Shown: positions 1 to 8,405, counted from the stretch's first letter. The stretch: DNA of 64,000 bases from Moraxellaceae bacterium AER2_44_116 (GCA_006546595.1 VIAD01000015.1:1-64000), one strand, 5' to 3'. Numbers and translations are program-made. Notes: generated from the letters alone by a model not told the origin.

Positions 1-207
1 CCAAATGCTTATTATTAGCTTGCTCATAATTTCTTCTCATTAAACATATAAAGTTAGCCCTTGTGCTTTTTTAACACTTCGTCACTACTAACCCTATCAG
101 CGTCGCCAAATTAATCCCCTCATATTGGCTTGTCAATACTTGCGGTTGAAGGCTAACATCCACCAAATTAAAGAACGTCCTCACCCTTAATACAAGGGCA
201 ATTAGAG

Positions 208-2040
208 CTAATTCAACGACCTGACATGATGCACAAACTCCTCCGCACCCATACTCCCCATAATACGTAACTTGCGTAACTCCTGACCATCAGGACTAAA
301 AAACAGCACACTTGGAGGGCCAAATAAACCAAAGCGTTTTAACAAGGCTTGGGCTTGTTCATCATTTTTGGTGATGTCTGCCTGTAGTAATAACACAGGC
401 TTTAAGGCATTTGCGACTAACGGCGAAGTAAAGGTATCGTGTGCCATTTCGACACAAGCAACACACCAATCGGCATAAAAATCGACTAAGGTGACTTTTC
501 CTTGTTGTTTGGCCTCCACTAAGGCTTGCTCTAACTCCACAGGGGTATGAATTTTACGAAAAGACAATTCCGCTTTTGCTGACGACGTATTATTCGCCAT
601 CGAAAAATGTAAAGGTTGTAAGGGATTAGATTGACCATTCGCCGCACCCACCAATAACAACACACCCCATACCAACAAACCGACGCCTATACCCTTCCAA
701 AATCGTGGCCAACCCGAAGGCATATTATCGAGTGCGCCCATTAAAATACCGCATACAATCAACAGCAAACCCCATAACACCAAAGTAACTGCACCAGCTA
801 AAAAGCGTGATAACAACCAAATCGCCACCATCAACAACAACACACCAAAGACCGACTTCACCGCCACCATCCATTGACCCGCTTTAGGAATTAAACTCCC
901 GCCACCGACACCAATAATCAACAACGGTGTACCCATCCCCAAACCTAACGCCAATAATGCCGCGCCACCCAACCACATATTACCCGTACTACTGATATAC
1001 AATAATGCGCCCGCCAACGGTGCAGACACACACGGCGATACCACTAAAGCCGACAAAATCCCCATCAGCAACACGCCTACATACGTGCCACCTTGCTGCT
1101 GTTGATTGAGATGACTCAGACGATCTTGAATAAACGCAGGTAATTGCAACTCATAAAAACCAAACATCGCCAACGCTAACAACACAAAGATAAAGGCAAA
1201 AATAGATAACACGACAGGACTTTGCATCCATGCCGCCAAATTAGCACTGGCACCAAAATGCCCAACCGCCATCCCTGCTAAGGCATAGGTGGTTGCCATA
1301 CCAACGACATACGACAACGACAATAAAAATCCACGCTTTGCTGATAAGCCTTGTCCCTGCCCTGCAATAATGCCCGATAAAATAGGAATCATCGGCAAGA
1401 CACACGGCGTAAACGATAAACCAATACCTAACACTAAAAACGTACCAATTATTAAGCCAAAACTACTGCCCTGTAAAAATTCAGCCAAACTATTGGCATT
1501 GTTGGTATCAGTTTTTGGCGCAAGCGTAGTGCTACTGCTGACTTCAATGGCCTCTTTTTTAACGAGACTCACAGGTGCAACGGCTAATAACTTAACCAGT
1601 GTTTTTATGGTTTGTGGCGGATAACATAAACCCTCCTGAGAACACCCTTGATAAACTGCATTGACTGGCCATTCTTTACCAATATCTTGAGTACGACTGG
1701 CATAGACAGGAATATCAACACTCATCTCTTGATGAAAAACTTCGACACGACCAAAATTAGGATCATTTTTAATTTCTGGGGCTTTGTTAAAAGTTAAATC
1801 CCCCATCACCATCGGCGTACTATTTCCCGAATTCACCGACAGGCGTTTTTTATACAAATAGTAGCCATCCGCAATGGTAAAACTCATCTTGACATGACCA
1901 TCAATGACGTTGATGACTGGCTGAAAAGCCTTTTCTACCGCCAAATAATCTTCTTCAGCAGGAATATCATCAAAATTAGGCACAGCGGCATGAGTGATGC
2001 TTAACCACAGCGTCATCAATAGCATTAAACAGATACGCAT
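208..2040 (-). CDS. dsbD: Thiol:disulfide interchange protein DsbD
   Basis: Inner-membrane reductant conduit that passes electrons from cytoplasmic thioredoxin to periplasmic thiol proteins. All three DsbD parts are visible: a signal peptide and periplasmic alpha domain with a C133/C139 pair (GCSQEGLCYPP), a multi-span membrane domain with FTPCVLP (C213) and VSPCVSAP (C337), and a C-terminal thioredoxin-like gamma domain with DWCVAC (C526/C529). I chose the ATG at 2040 because it opens directly on a signal peptide; an in-frame TTG lies nine codons upstream. The 610-residue length is normal for the family. It is divergent from the TlpA-like gene at 2383, a plausible periplasmic client. The 207 bases after its stop show no clear gene. 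Confidence 0.95.
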   Translation of the reverse strand: MRICLMLLMTLWLSITHAAVPNFDDIPAEEDYLAVEKAFQPVINVIDGHVKMSFTIADGYYLYKKRLSVNSGNSTPMVMGDLTFNKAPEIKNDPNFGRVEVFHQEMSVDIPVYASRTQDIGKEWPVNAVYQGCSQEGLCYPPQTIKTLVKLLAVAPVSLVKKEAIEVSSSTTLAPKTDTNNANSLAEFLQGSSFGLIIGTFLVLGIGLSFTPCVLPMIPILSGIIAGQGQGLSAKRGFLLSLSYVVGMATTYALAGMAVGHFGASANLAAWMQSPVVLSIFAFIFVLLALAMFGFYELQLPAFIQDRLSHLNQQQQGGTYVGVLLMGILSALVVSPCVSAPLAGALLYISSTGNMWLGGAALLALGLGMGTPLLIIGVGGGSLIPKAGQWMVAVKSVFGVLLLMVAIWLLSRFLAGAVTLVLWGLLLIVCGILMGALDNMPSGWPRFWKGIGVGLLVWGVLLLVGAANGQSNPLQPLHFSMANNTSSAKAELSFRKIHTPVELEQALVEAKQQGKVTLVDFYADWCVACVEMAHDTFTSPLVANALKPVLLLQADITKNDEQAQALLKRFGLFGPPSVLFFSPDGQELRKLRIMGSMGAEEFVHHVRSLN

Positions 2041-2382
2041 TATTTTGTCGCCTATTTTTAGTCTCAATACAAACCATCTTTTTCACTATTTCCACTGTAG
2101 CTTTCTTTCATTAAGGCAGTCTTAAGTAGCTACACAAAATTTTCACCGTTCGTGGTGAGCCTGTCGAACCACCCTTCGACAAGCTCAGGGCGAGCGGTTG
2201 GTTCTTATCCGTCCATGCTGAGCCTGACGAAGCACGACAAGCTCAGTGCAAACGGGAAATACAAACAACCTTGCGTTGACGTACTTAACAACAATCAAAA
2301 TACATTTATTTTGGCACTGTTAAGCAAGCCTTAAGTTTTAGCTTTCTAAAATAGCGTCAAGCATAAAGTCGTAATAGGTTTA
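2041..2382. other. Divergent spacer between dsbD and tlpA-like gene
   Basis: Upstream region of two divergent genes, so promoters for both must lie here, but I could not pick a convincing -35/-10 pair. The middle is occupied by two palindromic repeat units, listed separately. A short open frame across the repeats is repeat sequence without codon character and is not called. Confidence 0.6.
2156..2245. repeat. Two REP-like palindromes (TGAGCYTGTCGAA type)
   Basis: Unit one pairs TGAGCCTGTCGAA (2156-2168) with TTCGACAAGCTCA (2175-2187), giving a 13-base stem with one G-T type mismatch around a 6-base loop. Unit two pairs TGAGCCTGACG (2219-2229) with CGACAAGCTCA (2235-2245), a more diverged copy. 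This differs in core sequence from the TTCGACTCCGCTCAG family found elsewhere in the window. Confidence 0.8.
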
Positions 2383-2838
2383 ATGATGATGAAAAAAATA
2401 ACGCAATGGTTGGGTGTAGCGGTACTCACTGTCAGTTCAACACTGACGATGGCAGCCGACACTCTCAACTTGGACGCTTATAAAGGCAAAGTGGTGTATG
2501 TCGATTTTTGGGCATCGTGGTGTGGCCCTTGCCGTGAATCTTTTCCGTGGATGAAAAAAATCCAGCAACAATATGGCAAAGACGGCTTGGTGGTGATTGC
2601 GGTCAATGTTGACCAAGAGAAAAAACTCGCTGACGACTTTCTCACTGAGTTCAAACCTGAATTTAAGGTCTTGTTTGATAAAGAAGGCAAACTAGCCGAT
2701 GACTTTAAAGTGTCGTCAATGCCCAGCTCGTATGTTATTGACCGCGAAGGCAAACCACGTTTTAAGCACAAAGGTTTTCATGGCAATAAACAAGCGCAAT
2801 ATGAATCTGAGTTATTAAGCCTACTCAACGAAAAATAA
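2383..2838 (+). CDS. TlpA/ResA-like periplasmic thioredoxin-fold protein
   Basis: Probable periplasmic thiol-disulfide oxidoreductase of 151 residues. Residues 1-24 form a signal peptide (MMMKKITQWL..., cleavage near TMAA-D). The redox motif WCGPC follows (C47, C50), and the cis-Pro region is MPSSYVIDREG, as in TlpA/ResA/thioredoxin proteins. Three consecutive ATG codons occur at the start; the first is kept. Its stop TAA shares one base with the ATG of the DUF4266 gene, so the two are translationally coupled. Its partner is unknown; neighbouring dsbD is a plausible source of reducing power, which is an inference from context. Confidence 0.88.
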   Translation: MMMKKITQWLGVAVLTVSSTLTMAADTLNLDAYKGKVVYVDFWASWCGPCRESFPWMKKIQQQYGKDGLVVIAVNVDQEKKLADDFLTEFKPEFKVLFDKEGKLADDFKVSSMPSSYVIDREGKPRFKHKGFHGNKQAQYESELLSLLNEK

Positions 2839-3080
2839 TGGGACTCGCTCTTATGGCAAAAATCGTATCAGGACTGATTGTTGGCCTTGTGCTGACCAGT
2901 TTATTAAGCGGTTGTAGTTCGCTCGGTGTTAAACCGTGGCAACGCGACTTATTAGCCAAAAAATCCATGCAACTCAACAGCGCACCCTTAGACAGTGCCA
3001 TTGACGACCATATTTATTTTAGTAAAGAAGCGTCCTCAGGTGGACGTGGTTTTGGTGGCGGAGGTTGTGGATGCAATTAA
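2838..3080 (+). CDS. DUF4266-type small lipoprotein
   Basis: An 80-residue exported lipoprotein. A hydrophobic N-terminus ends in the lipobox LLSGC (lipid Cys26). The mature part is short, with VKPWQRDLLAKKSM and HIYFSKEASSGG, and finishes in a Gly/Cys-rich tail (GGGGCGCN). The KPW, HIYFSKE and GGGCGCN blocks match my memory of the DUF4266 family, whose function is unknown and which commonly sits beside DUF3570 genes. An internal Met6 is an alternative start. The gene overlaps its upstream neighbour by one base and its downstream neighbour by ten, so it lies inside an operon. Confidence 0.85.
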   Translation: MGLALMAKIVSGLIVGLVLTSLLSGCSSLGVKPWQRDLLAKKSMQLNSAPLDSAIDDHIYFSKEASSGGRGFGGGGCGCN

Positions 3081-4345
3081 CTATCAACACAGCACAAGCG
3101 ATGCGTGCAGCATTGGCGGCAGCCAGTTGTGGCTTGTTGGGCATGGCAACGGTGGCAACCGCAGAAACATCACCTGACACCGAAAGAAAATGGCAAGTCG
3201 ATAGCGCACTGCTGTATTACAAAGAAAACAATGGCCGTGTTCAAGCGGCAGAACCCATTGTTAATTTTCGCAAAGACTACGGTGATGAACGTGTTTTGAA
3301 CGTTAAATTGACCTTAGACTCACTGACAGGCGCATCACCTAATGGCGCAACAGCAAGCACGCAAGCGCAAACATTTACCAGCCCATCGGGTGGCAAAAAG
3401 TACGATGCAGCCGTCAACAGCCAACCATTAGATAGTGAATTTAAAGACACACGCGCCGCTGTTCATGTGAATTGGGAACAGCCAATTGCCGATGCTTACA
3501 AAGCCAGTATCGGTGGCGGCATTTCTAATGAATATGATTTTCAGTCAGCCTCTGTCAATGGCGCAATTTCTAAAGACCTAAACGACAAAAACACCACCTT
3601 GAGTGCAGGTTTGAGTGTTGAATTAGACAGTCTGAATCCAGTGGGTGGCAAACCTAAACCGTTAAGCTCAATGGTTGCCAACATCAAAGAAGGTAACGAT
3701 AACAAAACCGTTGTCGATGCTTTGTTAGGAGTTACCCAAGTCATCAATCGTAAGATGATTATGCAATGGAATTACTCGTTAAGTAGTTCAAGTGGTTATC
3801 ATACCGACCCGTACAAACTGCTCAGCGTGGTGGATAACGTCACGGGCTTGCCGCAGGATTATTTATACGAAAGTCGTCCCGATAGCCGCACCCGTCATAG
3901 CTTATTTTGGCAGACGAAATATCATTTAACGGAAGATGTTATCGACCTGTCTTACCGTTATATGACCGACGATTGGGGCATTAAATCTCATACCCTTGAT
4001 TTACGTTATCGTTTTGAATTGGGCAATGACTCTTACTTAGAACCGAATGTGCGGTTTTACACGCAAACGGCAGCCGACTTTTATCATTACTTTTTGGTAC
4101 AAGGACAAGCAAAACCCCAATTTGCCTCTGCTGACCCGCGTTTAGGGCAATTTGATGCCACCACCTTTGGTATTAAATACGGCAAGGCGTTAAGCAAAGA
4201 TAGCGAGTTTAGCGTTCGTGTTGAACAATATGCCCAAACTGGCAATAGCTCACCGAGTGAAGCAATTGGCCAATTGAAGACGCAAAACTTGTTTCCAGAC
4301 TTAAATGCTTTAGTGGTACAGTTTGGTTATTCCTTTTCGTTTTAG
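3071..4345 (+). CDS. DUF3570 family outer-membrane-type protein
   Basis: A protein of 424 residues whose N-terminal hydrophobic stretch ends at ATVATAETS, consistent with export. The remainder is polar with alternating beta-strand character (LSYRYMTDDWGIKSHTLDLRYRF, VEQYAQTGNSSPSEAIGQ) and ends in aromatic FGYSFSF, as in outer-membrane beta barrels. It matches DUF3570 by pattern and by its DUF4266 neighbour. I start it at the ATG at 3071, six bases after GGAGG at 3060-3064; a TTG lies two codons earlier. That Shine-Dalgarno site lies inside the DUF4266 reading frame, so the genes are coupled. A hairpin follows the stop. The function of the family is unknown. Confidence 0.85.
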   Translation: MQLTINTAQAMRAALAAASCGLLGMATVATAETSPDTERKWQVDSALLYYKENNGRVQAAEPIVNFRKDYGDERVLNVKLTLDSLTGASPNGATASTQAQTFTSPSGGKKYDAAVNSQPLDSEFKDTRAAVHVNWEQPIADAYKASIGGGISNEYDFQSASVNGAISKDLNDKNTTLSAGLSVELDSLNPVGGKPKPLSSMVANIKEGNDNKTVVDALLGVTQVINRKMIMQWNYSLSSSSGYHTDPYKLLSVVDNVTGLPQDYLYESRPDSRTRHSLFWQTKYHLTEDVIDLSYRYMTDDWGIKSHTLDLRYRFELGNDSYLEPNVRFYTQTAADFYHYFLVQGQAKPQFASADPRLGQFDATTFGIKYGKALSKDSEFSVRVEQYAQTGNSSPSEAIGQLKTQNLFPDLNALVVQFGYSFSF

Positions 4346-4355
4346 CCCTCGCCTA

Positions 4356-4390
4356 CCTAATCCTCAACATTAAGCTGAGGATTAGGTTTA
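4356..4390 (+). terminator. Hairpin after the DUF3570 gene
   Basis: A perfect 11-base stem, CCTAATCCTCA (4356-4366) with TGAGGATTAGG (4376-4386), encloses a 9-base loop and is followed by only a short T run (TTTA). It could be a weak intrinsic terminator or a stabilising hairpin that sets DUF3570 apart from the cystatin-like gene. Confidence 0.5.
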
Positions 4391-4428
4391 TGAGTGGCTA
4401 GATTTTCACTCATTTGTACAGGCTATTT

Positions 4429-4824
4429 ATGATGAATCGTTATCTTAAAATTTCCGCCTTAATTCCATGTTTGCTGATAATACCCGCTTACGCCTGTGAA
4501 GATGCGACAACCGAAACCACTCCTAAACCGCAACTAAAAACTGAGCCATCAACCATGATTGTCGGCGGCTATCAGAACACAAACATTACACCAGAAATCA
4601 AAAAAATGGCCAAATTCGCTGTTAAAACACAAAGCAAACAAACAAAGACACGATTGCAGTTAGTCAGCATTGATAGTGCTGCCAGCCAAGTTGTCGCGGG
4701 TACAAATTTTAAGTTAATACTAACCATTAAAGATCATCAAAAAACCAACCAAGCCGAAGCCATCGTTTACCGTGATTTAAACGGGCACAAACAACTTAGC
4801 TCATGGAATTGGTTAATCAAGTAG
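4429..4824 (+). CDS. Exported cystatin-like protein
   Basis: A 131-residue protein with a signal peptide (residues 1-22, MMNRYLKISA... ending PAYA before Cys23). The mature domain carries the three cystatin inhibitory elements in order: an N-terminal VGGY (45-48), the first-loop motif QVVAG (87-91) and a late Trp in SSWNW (124-128). In animal and plant cystatins these form the wedge that blocks papain-like cysteine proteases. A bacterial inhibitor role is inference only. The start is the ATG at 4429, with AGG six bases upstream; an in-frame TTG lies five codons before. Its TAG stop lies inside a palindromic repeat. Confidence 0.75.
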   Translation: MMNRYLKISALIPCLLIIPAYACEDATTETTPKPQLKTEPSTMIVGGYQNTNITPEIKKMAKFAVKTQSKQTKTRLQLVSIDSAASQVVAGTNFKLILTIKDHQKTNQAEAIVYRDLNGHKQLSSWNWLIK

Positions 4825-4847
4825 GGGCAAATAATTATTTGCCCTAC
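4821..4847. repeat. Palindromic repeat family B, copy 1
   Basis: GTAGGGGCAAAT pairs with ATTTGCCCTAC around AATT (one bulged base). It belongs to the GTAGGGGCGAAT...ATTCGCCCCTAC family. The first bases of the repeat supply the stop codon TAG (4822-4824) of the cystatin-like gene. Confidence 0.85.
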
Positions 4848-4877
4848 CAATAAAAATATTTAATTAAGATAAACGCT

Positions 4878-5783
4878 ATGCCTAACCCACTCAGCCCTAA
4901 CGCCATTGACCTCAGTTTTGAACATGGCTATTGGCATATTCGCTTTCAAGCCATGGCCAGTCAGTGCGAAGTATTACTCGATAGCGACGATAAATTACTC
5001 GCTGAACGTATCAGCCAAATCATCACCAAAGAAACATGGCGCATCGAACAAAAGTTTAGTCGTTATCGCTCCGATAACATCCTTTATGAAATTAATCACT
5101 GCAATAACCATATTATTCACGTTGATGAAGAAACGGCGTTATTACTCAATTTTGCCGACAAATGTTATGTCATGAGCGGCGGTATGTTTGATGTCAGCTC
5201 GGGCATTTTAAGACGAGCATGGCATTTTGACGGTAGCGACCGTATTGCCGAACAAAGCGAAATCGACAAGCTGTTACCTTTTGTCGGCTGGGAAAAAGTC
5301 CGTTGGCGACAACCGATTATTTCTTTACCGATGGGTATGGAGCTTGATTTTGGCGGTATAGGCAAAGAATATGCCGTCGATAAAGCATGGCAACTGCTAA
5401 CCGAACATACGGACGTGCCTGCACTGATTAATTTTGGCGGTGACTTACGAGTGACTGGCGCACGACAAAATGGCGAAGCGTGGCAGGTCGGTATCGAAAA
5501 ACCAGACAGCGAAGGTCAAGCCAGTGGCATTTTAGAAATTTCCAGTGGCGCATTAGCCACCAGCGGTGACTCAAAACGCTTTTTACTCAAAGACGGTCAG
5601 CGCTATAGCCACATCTTAAACCCAAGTACAGGCTGGCCAATCACTGATGCGCCCCGCTCCGTTACCGTTGCCGCGCCAACGTGTATTGAAGCAGGCATGA
5701 TGGCGACATTTGCCTCTTTACAAGGTGAATATGCCGAGCAGTTTTTAGAGGCGATGGATACGCCTTATTGGTGTTTACGCTAA
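4878..5783 (+). CDS. ApbE-family FAD:protein FMN transferase (variant)
   Basis: ApbE enzymes attach FMN from FAD to a Thr/Ser of target redox proteins using Mg2+. The 301-residue sequence shows family landmarks: FSRYRSDN (60-67), SGGMFDVSSG (100-109), GGIGKEYAVDKA (159-170), INFGGDLRVTG (194-204), GALATSGDSKR (234-244) and SHILNPSTGWP (254-264). In the metal-binding DALAT segment this protein reads EAGMMAT, so the usual Asp is Gly273 while Thr277 is kept. No signal peptide is seen, unlike many ApbE proteins. It lies downstream of the DUF4266/DUF3570 genes, and its flavinylation target is not evident in the window. It may be a subfamily form rather than an inactive one. Confidence 0.85.
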   Translation: MPNPLSPNAIDLSFEHGYWHIRFQAMASQCEVLLDSDDKLLAERISQIITKETWRIEQKFSRYRSDNILYEINHCNNHIIHVDEETALLLNFADKCYVMSGGMFDVSSGILRRAWHFDGSDRIAEQSEIDKLLPFVGWEKVRWRQPIISLPMGMELDFGGIGKEYAVDKAWQLLTEHTDVPALINFGGDLRVTGARQNGEAWQVGIEKPDSEGQASGILEISSGALATSGDSKRFLLKDGQRYSHILNPSTGWPITDAPRSVTVAAPTCIEAGMMATFASLQGEYAEQFLEAMDTPYWCLR

Positions 5784-5784
5784 T

Positions 5785-5844
5785 GTAGGGGTGAATTTAT
5801 TCGCCAACCATCAATCGGCAATAGGCGAATAAATTCGCCCCTAC
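5785..5844. repeat. Palindromic repeat family B, copy 2 (long form)
   Basis: The left arm GTAGGGGTGAATTTATTCGC begins one base after the apbE-like stop codon. The right arm GCGAATAAATTCGCCCCTAC ends at 5844. A long hairpin of about 20 bp with a loop near 20 bases is possible. It separates the ApbE-like gene from the response-regulator gene and may act as a transcriptional or mRNA-stability boundary. Confidence 0.85.
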
Positions 5845-5875
5845 AAGTACTGCTTTAAAAGATAAGAAGGCCAAT

Positions 5876-6541
5876 ATGCGTATTTTATTAGTTGAAGATG
5901 ATGTCATGTTAGGCGAAACCCTACAAAGCGCCTTACAAATACAACATTACACCGTCGATTGGCTGCGTGATGGTGTCATGGCACTGCACGCCATTTCAGA
6001 CCAACATTTTGACTTAATTATCTTAGACTTGGGCTTACCAAAAATGGACGGCATGAGTGTGTTAACCGCCGTCAGACGCAAAGGCATTAGCACACCGATT
6101 TTAATTTTAACCGCCCGTGATACCGTTGCCGACAAAGTCAACGGCCTAGATGCAGGTGCGGACGATTACTTACTCAAACCCTTTGACTTATCCGAACTCA
6201 ACTCCCGTTTACGCGCATTAATACGCCGCTCTAGCGGGCGCGCCAGTTCAGAAATTGCCTATGGCGAACTACGATTAGACCCACAGAGCCAAAGTGTCAG
6301 TTATCAGGGTAAACAGATTATTTTGCATCGCCGCGAATTTACCTTACTCCACGAACTATTGGAAAATACAGGCAAAGTATTGTCACGCCAACAACTCGAA
6401 CAAGGGTTATATGGCTGGGAAGAAGATATTGAAAGTAATGCACTTGAAGTTCACATTCATCATTTACGCAAAAAGTTCTATCCTGAATTAATTAAAACCA
6501 TACGTGGCGTGGGTTATATTATTGAGAAAATCAAACCGTGA
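5876..6541 (+). CDS. OmpR/PhoB-type response regulator (QseB/PmrA-like)
   Basis: A DNA-binding response regulator of 221 residues. The receiver domain (1-115) has the acidic pocket E7/D8/D9, phospho-acceptor D51 (ILDLGLPKMDG), T79 and K101 (LLKPFD). A winged-helix output domain (about 125-221) ends RGVGYIIEKI, typical of the OmpR family. Its TGA stop overlaps the GTG start of the kinase gene by four bases (GTGA), so they form one operon. The regulon is not evident; the preceding export/redox cluster is one possible target, but a repeat hairpin separates them. Confidence 0.93.
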   Translation: MRILLVEDDVMLGETLQSALQIQHYTVDWLRDGVMALHAISDQHFDLIILDLGLPKMDGMSVLTAVRRKGISTPILILTARDTVADKVNGLDAGADDYLLKPFDLSELNSRLRALIRRSSGRASSEIAYGELRLDPQSQSVSYQGKQIILHRREFTLLHELLENTGKVLSRQQLEQGLYGWEEDIESNALEVHIHHLRKKFYPELIKTIRGVGYIIEKIKP

Positions 6542-7932
6542 AATCCATTCGCCAGTATTTATTAGTTGGTATGTTTTCAGCATTGATACTGGCGTTTGTT
6601 GTCTCATTTGTGATTAGTTATCGTGCTACCACCGAAGAAGTTAAAGAACTCTATGATGCACAACTGATTCAGGATGCCCGTTTTGTTGAAGGCTTTTTAA
6701 ATCAAGCTACCCATAAATTAGATTGGAAACACATCAATCGTGCTTTAGCCAATGCCGCGAAAGTAAGCTTTGCCGAAGGCGTTGAGTCGAGTCCCGAAGG
6801 TCATGCTTACGAACATAAAATGGCGATTCAAGTCTGGGATTTACACGGTAATTTATTATTAAGCACGCCTAGCGCACCAAAACACGCACTATCGCCACTG
6901 AAAAAAGGTTTTTTCCGCAAACGTGAAAAAGGCTATGACTGGTATATTTACACCCATCAAATTCCCACCAATCATTATTGGTTGATTACCGCCGAACGCT
7001 CAGATGTCCGCGAAGAAATGATCGAAAAAATTGTTGTCAGTTTACTGACGGGTAATCTAATGGCGATTTTTATGATTGGTATTTTAGTCAGCTTTATTAT
7101 CAAACGTGGTCTTGCGCCGTTACGCAGCCTTTCTAATGCCATTAGTTTACGCGACTTAGATTATTTGAAACCCGTTAAATTACCCGAACAAGTTCCCAAT
7201 GAGTTAAGCCCCGTGATTAAAGCATTGAATCATTTGTTTGACCGTTTAGATGATGGTATAGAACGCGAGCGACGCTTTTTGGCCGATGCCGCCCACGAAC
7301 TACGCACACCAATGGCTGTATTAAAACTACAATTGCAGGTCACTCAACAATACACCGACCCCACTCAGATACATCAAGCGATTGATAAAGCTTTGTTGGG
7401 CGTAGATCGCAGTACACATGTCGTGGAACAATTACTTACCCTCGCCCGTTTAGAACCCGACAAACATTTATTAGAACGAACAACCGTTGACTTGGTGAAA
7501 TTGGCGCAGGAAACCATCGGCCTACAAGTACCTCTTGCCTTAGCACATCAGCAACAACTCTCGTTAACTTACGACGAGCAAACAGAAATACACTGCTTAG
7601 GCAATAAAGTGTTATTAGGCGTGTTATTGCGTAATTTAATTGATAATGCCCTACGTTATACGCCTGAAGGTGGCCATGTGGAAGTCACCGTTAAACAGCA
7701 AGAAAAAGGGATTTTATTGGCTGTTTACGATACAGGATGTGGTGTGCCTGAACAGGATATTCCGCGTTTAATGCAGCGTTTTTATCGCCATGAACAAAGT
7801 GCTGATACACAAGGAACAGGTTTGGGTTTGTCGATTGTGCAGCGTATTGCTGAATTACATGAGGCAAAGATTGAGATTTATAATCGGGATGGGGGGGGAT
7901 TGGCGGTGGAGGTTTGGTTGTCGTCTGTTTAA
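6538..7932 (+). CDS. QseC/PmrB-like sensor histidine kinase
   Basis: Membrane sensor kinase of 464 residues paired with the upstream regulator. TM1 spans about residues 8-28, a periplasmic sensor part runs about 30-163, and TM2 about 165-188, followed by HAMP. HisKA contains phospho-His253 in DAAHELRTP, and the ATPase domain has LRNLIDNALRY (N box), DTGCGVP (G1) and GTGLGLSI (G2). The start is GTG, overlapping the regulator stop by four bases. A run of eight G bases (7891-7898) lies close to the 3' end, coding for part of DGGGL. Confidence 0.93.
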   Translation: MKSIRQYLLVGMFSALILAFVVSFVISYRATTEEVKELYDAQLIQDARFVEGFLNQATHKLDWKHINRALANAAKVSFAEGVESSPEGHAYEHKMAIQVWDLHGNLLLSTPSAPKHALSPLKKGFFRKREKGYDWYIYTHQIPTNHYWLITAERSDVREEMIEKIVVSLLTGNLMAIFMIGILVSFIIKRGLAPLRSLSNAISLRDLDYLKPVKLPEQVPNELSPVIKALNHLFDRLDDGIERERRFLADAAHELRTPMAVLKLQLQVTQQYTDPTQIHQAIDKALLGVDRSTHVVEQLLTLARLEPDKHLLERTTVDLVKLAQETIGLQVPLALAHQQQLSLTYDEQTEIHCLGNKVLLGVLLRNLIDNALRYTPEGGHVEVTVKQQEKGILLAVYDTGCGVPEQDIPRLMQRFYRHEQSADTQGTGLGLSIVQRIAELHEAKIEIYNRDGGGLAVEVWLSSV

Positions 7933-7961
7933 TAAATACACTATATATCTGATACAAAACA

Positions 7962-8405
7962 TCAATCAAATAGAGGCATATCGTTGGGAATATCAGACAG
8001 TGTAATGAATTTTATTTGCAAGTCTAACGCTTTAATTATTTTTATAATATCTGTGTCTTCTGTGAGTATCGACTTCGCTCTTGTTGCGATAGCAATTGAT
8101 AGAATTTGTAGATCAACTTTGACTTTTTGTTTTGGCTTATTGGCCTTTGTTTTATCCAACATATCACCAAGCTCACCACAAATCATGGCGGCAATATGGT
8201 CAAAAGGAGCGATACTTAAACATGAATTAGGTGTAATTAAATGAGAGGTTCTTCTTTTATTATGATCATGAGCTAAAAACTCAGCTAATACAGGAGTAGG
8301 AAGTATAAGTGTGCGATTTTCTTGTTGTAAATAACAACTCAATTTGTCGCTCGCTTGCTTATCCGTTAACAACTGAACTAAGACATTATTATCAATAACA
8401 ATCAC
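7962..8405 (-). CDS. PIN-domain protein, probable toxin nuclease
   Basis: A 147-residue PIN-domain protein. PIN nucleases cleave RNA with a cluster of acidic residues that bind Mg2+. Here D5 (VIDNNVL), E42 (LAEFLAHD), D98 (KVDLQIL) and D117/D119 (LTEDTDI) fit that pattern. I use the GTG at 8405: it overlaps the TGA of the upstream gene as GTGA and has AGGAG eight bases before it. A longer frame would need a TTG at 8426 and would push the first catalytic Asp away from the N-terminus. It is translationally coupled to the 239-residue partner gene, which is much larger than a usual VapB antitoxin. Confidence 0.8.
   Translation of the reverse strand: MIVIDNNVLVQLLTDKQASDKLSCYLQQENRTLILPTPVLAEFLAHDHNKRRTSHLITPNSCLSIAPFDHIAAMICGELGDMLDKTKANKPKQKVKVDLQILSIAIATRAKSILTEDTDIIKIIKALDLQIKFITLSDIPNDMPLFD

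Noticed and set aside
1289..1624. 111-codon open frame on the plus strand
   Set aside because: It lies entirely antisense to dsbD and has no ribosome-binding site or recognisable domain; the same reasoning applies to the other long frames overlapping topA, dnaE, etfAB and priA.
2152..2334. 60-codon open frame before the TlpA-like gene
   Set aside because: It translates the palindromic repeat units and then low-information sequence, without a start site.
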